Origin: Azolla caroliniana
Taxonomy: Eukaryota > Polypodiophyta
Reading direction: 5' to 3'
NCBI GenBank assembly: GCA_043228905.1
Contig: JBHGNT010000001.1
Span: forward strand, 9,548,001 to 9,612,000
Length of the DNA stretch: 64,000 nucleotides
Shown here: piece after piece, positions 46,571 to 55,502 of the stretch
Layout of the letters: every line of letters starts with the position of its first letter
Position numbering within the stretch: the first letter of the stretch is position 1
The notes under the pieces: generated by a model
Database searches by the model: none
What the model saw: only the letters and a program-made list of their open reading frames with translations
Told to the model about the DNA's origin: nothing
Made by a program: the position numbers and the translations under genes

Positions 46571-46648
46571 CACGCAAATTATCATCTAAATTACGTCAAT
46601 TTTATGGTCCCATGCGATAGTTTTTTATCGCAAAAACAACATTTTTTT

Positions 46649-47189
46649 CAACGCAAATCCGTTGCACTGCATCGAATTTGCGTTGAAAGCCCTGCCATTT
46701 AACCAAAATCCGATGCACTGCATCGGATTTGCATGACTTTCAACCAAAATCCGATGCACTGCATCGGATTTTGGTTGAAAGGCAGGACCTTCAGCGAAAA
46801 TCCGAAGCACTGCATCGGATTTTGGTTGAAAGGTCCTGCCTTTCAACCAAAATCCGATGTAGTGCAACGGATTTTTGTTGAAGGTCCTGCCTTTCAGAAT
46901 TGCTTTCCAAGTTCGTTGTACAAAAAAAAATAAAAATTCTATGTGTTGAGGAAATCGGATTTTGGTTGAAAGGCAGGACTTTCAACGCAAATCCGATGCA
47001 GTGCATCGGATTTTGGTTGAAAGGCAGGACCTTCAGCGAAAATCCGATGCACTGCATCGGATTTGCGTTGAAAGGTAGGACCTTCAGTGAAAATCCGAAG
47101 CAATGCATCGGATTTTGGTTGAAAGGTCCTGCCTTCAACCAAAATCCGATGCAGTGCAACGGATTTTCGTTGAAGGGCCTACCTTTCAA
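46649..47189. repeat. Array of about nine palindromic hairpins
   Basis: Palindromes of about 35-38 bp, such as AACCAAAATCCGATGCACTG followed by its mirror CATCGGATTTTGGTT, recur at 46,649, 46,698, 46,741, 46,790, 46,838, 46,980, 47,032, 47,082 and 47,136. They are spaced about 45-50 bp apart and joined by short CCTGCC/GGCAGG linkers. A second-order repeat is visible: four to five hairpins, then a spacer AATTGCTTTCCAAGTTCGTT plus an A-run and TGTGTTGAGGAAA (46,900-46,955, and again at 47,189-47,243). Arms alternate between CCAAAATCCG, GCAAATCCG and GCGAAAATCCG forms. It is not coding and not CRISPR-like, since units are palindromic without unique spacers. Confidence 0.85.
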
Positions 47190-47285
47190 AATTGCTTTCC
47201 AAGTTCGTTGTACAAAAAAAAAAAAATGCTATGTGTTGAGGAAAGGAATCTTTAAGGAATCTTTAAGGAGAAAATCCCAAACATG

Positions 47286-47436
47286 GTGTTAAACGAAATA
47301 CAGAGAATAACCAGAAGCAATTCTCATAACCACAAAGATGTTGGGTTGGAATTGGATGAGGATAATGCTTTGATTGCCACTGATGATGAGGATGAGACGT
47401 CAGAATGCTCTTCTAGTCCATCAGACATGTCTTAAC
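47286..47436 (+). pseudogene. Acidic C-terminal gene fragment
   Basis: A short plus-strand frame ends LDEDNALIATDDEDETSECS and SSSPSDMS with a stop at 47,434. The upstream part (VLNEIQRITRSNSHNHKD) has no recognisable domain. It could be the last exon of a captured gene. Confidence 0.3.
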
Positions 47437-47762
47437 TTATTGGTTTGGTTCAAGCTAGGGATTGTTTTACTACATGATCGAAAACTTTGTAAATTTGTTT
47501 TGGATGTAAACTCACGAATATGTATAATTGTAACTGGTAGACATGTTGTACATTATTTTGTAATTTTGGTGATGTATTTTTGGAGGCATTTTACTTATGC
47601 CTCAAAGTGGTAGTCATGTTGAAATTCAATATATTTTGCCACCTTTTCTGAAAAGCTTTACACATGCGTCGTGTCTTTTTGAAAACTGCGTGCTTTTGTG
47701 CCCTTTTTCGACGTAGTGTTCTCATAATGCGACATATTACCTATTTCAAATGACCCGGTTTT

Positions 47763-48235
47763 TGGCCATGACCAGTTGTCATGACTCGTTGTGCTCTTCT
47801 TTAGCTTAACCCTTCTTGTCTCGTGCATGTGCCACCTTTGTTCTGACCGTCTCCTTGGTCAAGACACTCTGCACTTCGTCCATCTTCGTTGTATAATCTA
47901 GCATTAGAGTTGACAATCTTCATGTTAGAGCCCTGCTTCTTTGTTGAGATCTCATCCTCGGTAACACCCCTCAAATCCGCTTGGCCCTTGTTGTCCGTGG
48001 TAGTGTGCATGCTTGGCCTTTTCCTCGTCTTCATCAATCTTGACTTCTTTCTTGATCGGTCTCGTCCGATTGTCTTTCGGTTGGATTGGCTTCCGATAAG
48101 ATTCGTATTCGGCCAAATCGAACTCGGTTGATCGGTTTCAACCGAGTCGGGCCCCTTCCAGGTCGGGTTCGATCTATCGGTTTCGGTTTCGGCTTGCTTT
48201 CTTTTCCTCGTGTTCACCGGCCTCGAACGGTTCAA
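47763..48235 (-). mobile_element. LTR-A element internal fragment, right of the inserted transposon
   Basis: Continues the sequence interrupted at 45,496; matches 11,474-11,900. The minus-strand open frame (about 48,235-47,801) is highly charged (KRKQAETETDRSNPTWKGPD, RDRSRKKSRLMKTRKRPS, EDEISTKKQGSN). No known domain. It ends 25 bp before the G2 LTR. Confidence 0.5.
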
Positions 48236-48260
48236 CCTCCAGCTGAGTCAGATTAACTTT

Positions 48261-48573
48261 TGTCGTGCCTTTCGGCACCAGATCGTTGCGTGAGTGAGGT
48301 GAGAACCACCGAGGTTTTGGACTAGGAGGAGGAAGAATTTGAGACGAGTTTAATTATGAATATGAATCGATTATAAGAAAGAGAGATTGAAACTTGTGAA
48401 TCCCACAAGTATATTGTATTAGATTGCATTAATCAATATTAAGATAAGAATATGAATTTGGATAGAAAGAGAGAGATATAGAAACCTCGTCTCAAATTCT
48501 TCCTCCTCCTAGTCCAAAACCCTAGCGGTTCCCACTCGACTCACGCAACGATCCAACGCCGAAAGGCACGACA
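48261..48573 (+). repeat. G2 LTR (313 bp) with long inverted ends
   Basis: Starts TGTCGTGCCTTTCGG and ends CCGAAAGGCACGACA. The outer ~88 bp on each side (48,261-48,348 and 48,486-48,573) are imperfect inverted repeats of each other, including GGAGGAGGAAGAATTTGAGA. It is followed by the TTGGTGAACCCGACGTG primer region and gag, so it acts as a 5' LTR. It shares its first ~90 bp with LTR-A1 and LTR-A2. Confidence 0.65.
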
Positions 48574-48611
48574 CACTTGGTGAACCCGACGTGAAGACGG
48601 GTGGAAAGGAG

Positions 48612-49366
48612 ATGGAGAATCAACAAGAGGCGATGAAAACGATGATGTTGATGTTCGAGTGGATGTTACAAGAACAACGAGCGATGTCGGAGATCACGGC
48701 GGTAGTAAATTGGCTCGTACAACGAAACAGACAGTTCAACGGAAAGGATGCGTCATGCTATCTACGTGACTACAAAATGGAGATGATGCAATTTGGGATA
48801 CTAGAAGGATTGCAAGTGATATCCTTTAGTCAGGTGGCCACGAATGAGCTACTAGAGAGAATCCACAAGATACGGCAATAAAACCCGACATGGGGGTCAT
48901 TCGAAGAAGCTTTACGAGAGGCATATGATTATGAGAGATCGAAGGGACGAGATCGGCGAGAGTTCAACGAATGGGTGGCATCGGAGAAGACCCACCGAAG
49001 TGCAACACAAGCATTCCTAGAGTTCGAGCATCGTTTTGCTCGACTCTCGGAGCGGGAACAAAGATTGGAGAGGGAGGATAAAGTCCTAATGTTCGTAAGA
49101 TCGATCAATCATAAAGAAAGGATGGACATCGGGATCGAACTTGAAGATGATGACGGTGCAAATGGTCTTACCGAGGATTGGGTTGAAGTCAAAAAAAGGA
49201 TGCCGAAGACATGATAAGAGGAAGATGAGAATATCATCGGCAACAACATGGCCTATAAGGGATGATCGATTAAGGATGAACGATGTCGCTGATACGAAGG
49301 CCGAAGTACGATACATCAATACTACAGGAGATGGTACAGAACAAGACATCCTCTTGTCTTGCGAAA
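48612..49366 (+). pseudogene. G2 gag, first part, split by copia-2
   Basis: Starts MENQQEAMKTMMLMFEWMLQ and continues VQRNRQFNGKDASCYLRDYK, stop at 48,879, then in frame with WGSFEEALREAYDYERSKGR (48,893 on), FLEFEHRFARLSEREQRLER and VLMFVRSINHKERMDIGIEL to about 49,215. It resembles the G1 gag in order and motifs. Copia-2 enters at 49,367. An acidic continuation lies at 54,774-55,345. I infer a gypsy-like gag without pol evidence. Confidence 0.62.
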
Positions 49367-49775
49367 TGTTGAGCGGCAAGCTCAACTGGAGCCGAATTGG
49401 TTGGATAAGCCTGAGCCGGCAAGCTCGGTAAGCCGGTGAGCAACCGAGCTGGCAAGCAACAGAGCCGGTGAGCTGGGGAGTCGGTTAGCCGGATCCAATC
49501 AGTAACCGGAAGCCTAGTATTAGTTTAGACTACTAGGCAGTTATAGTCTTGTAGTAAGTGTTAGATGCTCGTGTGAGCATTGAAGTACGCGGTACTTCTG
49601 TCAGTCCCATGAGGATTTGTATAAATAGTGCTACTGAGCACAATTGAATACACAGAGTGTTTTTATCGTTTTTTTGAATATAGCTTTTACGTTCTGCTCT
49701 CTCTGTCTCTCCCATGTACTCTGTGTATTCTCTAGTTTCTCGGTTTTCTAACGCTTCCGCAAGTAATCGTTTACA
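49367..49775 (+). repeat. Copia-2 5' LTR (409 bp)
   Basis: Starts TGTTGAGCGGCAAGC, ends AGTAATCGTTTACA, directly before the primer-binding site. A CCGGNNAGC-rich first third is followed by a TATAAATAG motif near 49,620 that could be a TATA box. Confidence 0.92.
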
Positions 49776-49868
49776 TGGTATCAGAGAGCGAGGGTTGAGA
49801 ACCTCTACAACCGACAAACACTTGAAAGCAAACCCTAACAGGTCGTAAGAACAGCAGACAGAGAAGTG

Positions 49869-50778
49869 ATGGATAGAGGAATGGCTGGCTCGCCCCCTGT
49901 GGAGAAACTCGACAGATCCAACTATGCATCTTGGTCGTACAAGATGCACCAGTACCTGCTTGGGTATGGCTACTAGAGTTTCGTCGAAGGAGCCAACGAA
50001 ACAACACCTGATGTGACACATAAGAATTTCCCAGTGTGGGAACAATCGGCAAGCAGAGTGATGTACTGTTTTGCGTCCAGTGTCGGAGACTAGCTGTTGA
50101 GCCACATCCGAGACGCCAAAACGCCGAAGGAGGCTTGGGGAAACCTGAAGAAGGTTTTCGCCGCGAGCACTACAGCCTGGAAGTTGCAACTCCGACAGGA
50201 GTTGAGCAATGTCTGACAGAAGGACATGTCGGTGGCAGATTACACGGCCTGAATCAAAGAGATCTCTGACTCGCTTGCCTCTATCAACGTTACCGTAGAG
50301 GAAGACGAGATGGTACAGGTCTGTCTTGGGGGCCTGACATCTAAGTTCAGAGCATTCCGAACGGCGGTGTGCACAAGGGAGAATACGCCGTCATTTTTCG
50401 ACTTACAGTCGATGCTCCTTGTAGAGGAGAACCACGCCGGTGCATCAACTAGCACACCCATTGATAGCCAGATGTTGTACACGGAGGCGGATCGGTCCCG
50501 TGGGCATGGTGGACAAGGCGGGTCGGCACGCAAGGGAGGCAGCTGGCAAGAGCAAGAACGAAGGCACAGAGAACGTGTCGACAGCAGTTCCGGGACTTCC
50601 ACAAGCAGGGGGAGTCAAGGCGGTGCCGGAGGCCGGCAAGACAAATCTGTTACGGAATGCTAGTACTGTGGCAAGAAGGGTCGCAAAGAAAGCGAGTGCT
50701 GAAGAAAGTGCACCGATTCGGACAAATCCGGATCCAGCAAGGCCGACAAGGATGGCCGACAAAGCTCGCACTACGTGA
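49869..50778 (+). pseudogene. Copia-2 gag
   Basis: Starts MDRGMAGSPPVEKLDRSNYA (ATG at 49,869), then ASWSYKMHQYLLGYGY and a stop, KEAWGNLKKVFAASTTAWK, MSVADYTA with a stop, and DEMVQVCLGGLTSKFRAFRT. The degenerate knuckle region (YCGKKGRKESEC, about 50,660-50,700) also has a stop beside it. At least four in-frame stops disable it. Confidence 0.88.
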
Positions 50779-50830
50779 AGGGATCGGCAGGATCCAGGAA
50801 CGGTAATAGGCTAGCTTTGGTGATGAAGGA

Positions 50831-52114
50831 ATGTGGTATGTTGATTCTGATGCGTCGAACCACATGACGAGCCGCAAAGACTGGTTCTCCTTTTTCGAGA
50901 AACCAGATCAACCAGGAGTAGTCGAAACCGGAGACGACACTCCTCACCTAATCGTGCACGTCAGAGAAGTCCCTTTGAGCCACGTCGGACCGAAGGGAAA
51001 GCTAATGAACATATTACAGGTTCCGACAATCATGAAGAACCTGGTGTCAGTCAGACAGATCCTCGACCAAGGGATGCAGGTGCGGTTCACACACCTTGGG
51101 TGCTTCACCGAGGAAGAGGGCCAGATTATTGCGCAAGGGCGCAGAGACGGGAGGATGTTTATCCTCGACACCAATGACATTGGCACCGCTCTGTTTGCAA
51201 AAGGACAGAAGGTTGAATCGGACATCGACCTATGGCACAAGCGGATAGGCCACGTCAATTACTGGAGGCTTCAAGACCTGCGAACGAAACAAGTTGTTTT
51301 CGGTTTGCCGAAGTTCAGCGGCCAAAAGGCCCAAGTATGTGAAGCCTGCTTACTCAGGAAGCAAGACCGGCTTCCATTCCCTACCGAACGTAACCGGAGC
51401 CGTAACAAGCTCGATCTAATCCATTTGGATGTGTGGGGACCGGCACAGAATGTTAGTCTTGGTGGGAGTCGATATTTCGTCTCCTTCATCGACGACTATA
51501 CGCGGCACAGATGGAACTACCTCATTGAGCAGAAGAGTGAAGTCTTCGAGTGTTTCCGGAGTCTCCAAAGCATAGTGGAACAGGAATCGGAGAGGAAGAT
51601 CTAATGCCTGCGGTCGTACGGTGGGAAAGAATACTTTTCCGGCCAATTCAATAGTTATCTGCAGCAAACGGGAATTCGGCGAGAGTTCAGTTGCAGATAC
51701 ACACCGCAATAGAACGGTGTTGCCGAGAGGAAGAACCGGTCGCTTATTGATGCGACAAGGGCAATGCTGGAGGAGAAGAGCATGCCCAAATTCTACTGGG
51801 CGGAGGCAGTCCGAACGACTATCTACATCCAGAACCGGATCGGTGACAAGGTGTCAGCTCACGAGCTGTATTTCGGGCGGAAGCCGAATTTGAGGCACCT
51901 TAAGATCTTCGGTAGCATTGCATATGTGCATGTACCGGACGAGAAGCGGAGGAAGCTGGATGCAAAATCGGAAAAATGCATCCTAGTCGGCTATGCTCAA
52001 GGGCAAAAGGGTTATAAGTGTTATAACCCCCGGACAAACCAGGTCCGAATCAGTCGAGATGTCAAGTTTGATGAATCGGCATCGTGGTACTCTAACTCCG
52101 ACTTCCGAATCTGA
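50831..52114 (+). pseudogene. Copia-2 protease and integrase
   Basis: Protease WYVDSDASNHMTSRKDWF (about 50,834) has Asp in place of the usual Gly in DSGA, so it would be impaired. GAG-pre-integrase LWHKRIGHVNYWRLQDLR is near 51,229. The HHCC finger ends CEACLLRKQDRLPF. The core has LDLIHLDVWGPAQ and YFVSFIDDYTRHRW (about 51,410-51,515), a stop at 51,602, YGGKEYFSGQF, and a stop within YTPQ.NGVAERKNR (51,711). It finishes FYWAEAVRTTIYIQNRIGDK and CILVGYAQGQKGYKCYNP (to 52,040). Confidence 0.9.
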
Positions 52115-52283
52115 CCCGATGTCGGAGGATGAGGCTAGTGAGCCTGAACCGGCCCAGGTAGATGATGATGAAGCGTGAACTCAGGATGAGAGTCCGGAAT
52201 CGTTTCGGTTGAGAAGGCCGAACGAGAGACTGAGTCAAACTGACTAGTCCGATGAGGAACCAACGAGTAGTGGAGACTCCGTC

Positions 52284-53420
52284 GTGCACTACCCGCGCAA
52301 GGAACTGAGGAGACGGGTCACGCGCAAAGAGAAGGGGAAGAAGAAGATGCTGGAAATCAAAACCGGCAACGATGAGTCGGATCGGTGTGCATCCGACTGT
52401 GGCAAGGAGAAAGGCGGATCTTCGGCAACGAAGACCGAACCGGCCAAGAAGGGCCTCAAACCGGGTAACGGTGAGTTACGCTGGTCCACCCACCAGAAGG
52501 ATCTCGTCAAGCGGTACATGTACAATGAGTACATGGCGCATCACGATGCGTACATGACTAAGGTGGCGGAAGTGCGTGAGCCGGAGAGCTACGTAGAAGC
52601 GGCCAAGGACGCAAATTGGCGTGCCGCTATGGAGGAAGAAATGAGGGCACTTGATGTCAACGAGACATGGGACCTAGTTGACCCTCCCCATCACTGTAAA
52701 CCGATCGGATGCAAGTGGGTGTACAAGGTAAAGTACAACGTCGACGGTTCAGTTAACTGGTTAGTGGCGAATGGATACGCGCAGACCCACGGAATCGACT
52801 ACGACGAGACCTTCGCTCCGGTAGCAAAGATGACGACGGTTCGAGTGTTGCTGGGGGTTGTTGCAGCAAGAGGGTGGCATCTTCATCAGATGGATGTGAA
52901 GAATGCTTTTCTTCAAGGTGATCTTGAAGAAGAAGTCTTTATGACTCAACCTCCCGGTTTTCAATCAGAGATGAACAAGTCGGCGGTATGCCGGCTAAAG
53001 AAGTCGTTGTATGGCCCAAAGCAAGCCCGTCGAGCTTCGAATGCGAAGATCACGCACCGGTTGTGTAAGATGGGGTTTGTGGCCTCCAAATCGGACTCTT
53101 CACTATTCATCCGGCAAGGCTCAACTGGTCCGGTATGTATACTAGTTGTTGATGATCTAGTCATCATCGGACCAGGTGTTCCAAAAATCAACCGCGTCAA
53201 GTCCCAGTTGTCGGATGCATTTGAGATGAAGGATCTGGGGGACCTTCATTATTTTCTAGGGATCGAGGTGATCCGAACCCTGAATGGCATATTGCTCTCA
53301 CAACGAAATTACATCTTGAATATGTTGTACAAGTTCGGCATGAAAGAATGCCGACCTGTCTCCACGCCCTTGGACCGAAACCAGAAGCTTCATCCCAACT
53401 CCGAACCGGCCTGCAACTAG
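52284..53420 (+). pseudogene. Copia-2 reverse transcriptase, long open frame
   Basis: The best-preserved RT in the window. Motifs are YVEAAKDANWRAAMEEEMRA (about 52,590), GCKWVYKVKYNVDGSVN, YAQTHGIDYDETFAPVAKMT (about 52,775), HQMDVKNAFLQGDLEEEVFM (about 52,885), KKSLYGPKQARRA, the catalytic loop as VVDDLVIIG (about 53,145; usually YVDD), and DLGDLHYFLGIEVIRT (about 53,235). It is open for 378 codons but without gag, protease or integrase in frame, so it is not autonomous. Confidence 0.9.
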
Positions 53421-54352
53421 CAACGGTTCCGACAAATTGTTGGAAGCCTTATTTACTTGACTATCACGCGACCCGACATCAGCTATCGGGTCGGAATGAT
53501 AAGTCAGTTCATACTGAAGCCGACAACATCAAAAGTATGCAACTCGTCAAGAACCCCGTATTCCATGCTCGCACAAAGCACATAGAAGTGCACTATCACT
53601 TTGTGCATGAGCGTGTCCTCAGCGGTGAGGTCGAACTTCGGTATGTTCACATGGATCGGCAACTTGCCGAAATCTTCACCAAACCACTCGGATTGGACAA
53701 GTTGCAGCACTTCACCGAAATGCTTGGTGTTCAGCATCTCGATGTGCCACACTTGAGGGGGAGAACGGGCAAAGACATCGGAATGGCCAAAGGCAAAGAG
53801 ACTGCCGATTGCACCGATGAGGGAAGAACCGACAAAGGGAAAGTCAAGAAGAAGAAAGGAGCCGAGTCGACAAGGGAAGTTGACGCATCCGAATAAGTCG
53901 GAACAAGCGGCAACGGCAGCAGAGTTAAGAAGGACAGAGCCAACCGAAGGAAGAAGTCCAAGACCCAGACATGGTCCGATGGGGTGAAGGGCCTGGAACC
54001 AGAAGACGAATCGGAGACAGGCAATTCGGTTCAACAGACAGATTCGGAAGAACCAGATCTATTCAAGGCCAAGAGGACGAGAAGGCAGCGAAACTCGACG
54101 CCAAGACGAAGGAATCGGCGAACCAGAACGCGCCGAAGTCACAGTAGCAAGGGAGCTTAATTGGGCCTATTGAGTAGACAGGCCGACCGAGGAGGTCGAG
54201 GTGCGCAGAACAAGAGGGGTCGCGGCAAACAGAACCGGACCGAATGAGGAGTGCGAGCAAGGCGGAACGACGCCAGGAGAAGTCAGTTGGAAGAACCGAC
54301 TGCCATAGAGGCTGACACTAGGACCCAACCTCAAGTTGAGCTTGAGGGGGAG
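53421..54352 (+). pseudogene. Copia-2 RNase H remnant and charged 3' extension
   Basis: QIVGSLIYLTITRPDISYRV (53,430-53,490) is followed by a jump near 53,505 to LVKNPVFHARTKHIEVHYHF (53,550-53,605) and DRQLAEIFTKPLGLDKLQHF (to about 53,720). The central RNase H core is therefore deleted. Beyond LRGR (53,757) lies about 590 bp of lysine-, arginine- and glycine-rich frame (DKGKVKKKKGAESTREVDAS; TPRRRNRRTRTRR) before the 3' LTR; I know no copia domain there. Confidence 0.75.
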
Positions 54353-54768
54353 TGTTGAGCGACAAGTTCAACTGGAGCCGAATTGGTTGGATAAGCCTGA
54401 GCCGGCAAGCAAGACGGATCGGTAAGCCGGTGAGCAACCAAGCCGGCAAGCAACAGAGTCGTTGAGCTGGGGAGCTGGTTAGCCGGATCCAATCGGTAAC
54501 CGGAAGCCTAGTATTAGTTTAGACTACTAGGCAGTTATAGTCTGGTAGTAAGTAATGGTGCTCGTGTGAGCATTGAAGTACGCGGTACTTCTGTCAATCC
54601 CACGAGGACTTGTATAAAGAGTGCTACTGAGCACAGTTGAATACACAGAGTGTTTTTATCGTTTTTTTGAATATAGCTTTTACATTCTGCTCTCTCTGTC
54701 TCTCTCGTGTACTCTCTGTATTCTCTACTTTCTCTGTTTTCTAACGCTTCCGCAAGTAATCGTTTACA
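54353..54768 (+). repeat. Copia-2 3' LTR (416 bp)
   Basis: Matches the 5' LTR with a few substitutions and small indels; starts TGTTGAGCGACAAG and ends TAATCGTTTACA. CGAAA follows, completing the target duplication. Confidence 0.93.
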
Positions 54769-54773
54769 CGAAA

Positions 54774-55502
54774 GAACGATGGCTAAGGATAAGACCAATG
54801 ACTTGAGAGTGGCAAACACCACTTCAGGGGTGGAAGAAGGTTTCAGGATACGAGTGTCTGAAACATCGAGAGAGAAAGGGGTAAGCATAATCGATGCTTG
54901 CAAGATCGAGGGAGATAAAGAGTGCGAGGTGGACGTGATTGAGGAGGAAGTCACGAAAGATGACATCGAGTCAGAGGTGGCTATGGATGAGTCAATGGGG
55001 AATGACCGAGGCAAGAGTCTCCCAACACTAATTACAGAGATTTCGGTCGTTGCGTTCAAAAATCAACGTGAGACCGAAGAGACGGAAGGTGGCGGAGAGA
55101 AAACGAAGGTCGAAGTCGATGCATACAACGGAGAGATAGCCGAGAAGGTGGCTGTGGGTGAAACAATGGAGGACGATAACACTGAGGATTCCTGCCCACT
55201 AATTCTAGAGACTTCGACGGTTGTGTTCAAGAACCAGCGTGAGACTGGACAGACGGGAGGTGGCGGCAAGAAAGGTAAAGTCGGAAGCCGGTTCAGATGG
55301 AAAATGATCCGGACGGAATTCCGATTTGAAAAAAAGCCGACTTGAAAGGGGGTCAACTCAATCAAAACCAATCGACCGAGTTCGTTTCGGCTGAACGCAA
55401 ATACAGATGGAAGTTGACCTAGCCGAAAGCCGATCGAACGAGACCGATCCCGAAAGAAGCTAATTCGACTCACACAACGATCCGGCGCCGAAAGGCACGA
55501 CA
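54774..55502 (+). pseudogene. G2 internal sequence, second part, ending in an LTR remnant
   Basis: Open frame to 55,345 with acidic and lysine-rich composition. It contains an internal repeat: SLPTLITEISVVAFKNQRET near 55,020 and CPLILETSTVVFKNQRETGQ near 55,195, each followed by GGG(E/K)K. The same region of LTR-A elements is similarly charged. At 55,460-55,502 the sequence CGACTCACACAACGATCC and GCCGAAAGGCACGACA is the last ~43 bp of a G2-type LTR; the rest of the 3' LTR is missing. No recognised domain. Confidence 0.5.

Larger units (their letters stand above)
45497..47762. mobile_element. Terminal-inverted-repeat DNA transposon (2,266 bp), nonautonomous
   Basis: The ends are inverted repeats of about 30 bp: ACCGGGTCATTTGAAACAGG and onward at 45,501, and the complement of it at the right end (CCTATTTCAAATGACCCGGT, 47,740-47,759). 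TGG flanks both sides (45,494-45,496 and 47,763-47,765), and the unoccupied site GCATGGCCATGACC is seen at about 11,471. Inside are a minus-strand gene fragment (46,218-46,570), a hairpin array (46,649-47,189), a plus-strand acidic tail (47,286-47,436), and CACTACGTCGAAAAAGGGC on the minus strand near 47,717. There is no transposase. The superfamily is not settled: 3-bp duplications occur in CACTA and Harbinger elements, among others. Confidence 0.72.
49367..54768 (+). mobile_element. Copia-2, full-length Ty1/copia insertion
   Basis: LTRs 49,367-49,775 and 54,353-54,768, TG...CA ends, 5-bp target duplication CGAAA (49,362-49,366 and 54,769-54,773). Primer site TGGTATCAGAGAGC starts at 49,776; purine tract TTGAGGGGGAG ends at 54,351. 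Gag-pol order is intact but stops are present in gag and integrase, and most of RNase H is deleted near 53,505. It is inserted in G2 and belongs to the same family as copia-3. Confidence 0.95.

Noticed and set aside
46649-47189. CRISPR-like array
   Set aside because: Units are themselves palindromes with short shared linkers, no unique spacers, and the setting is a plant transposon.
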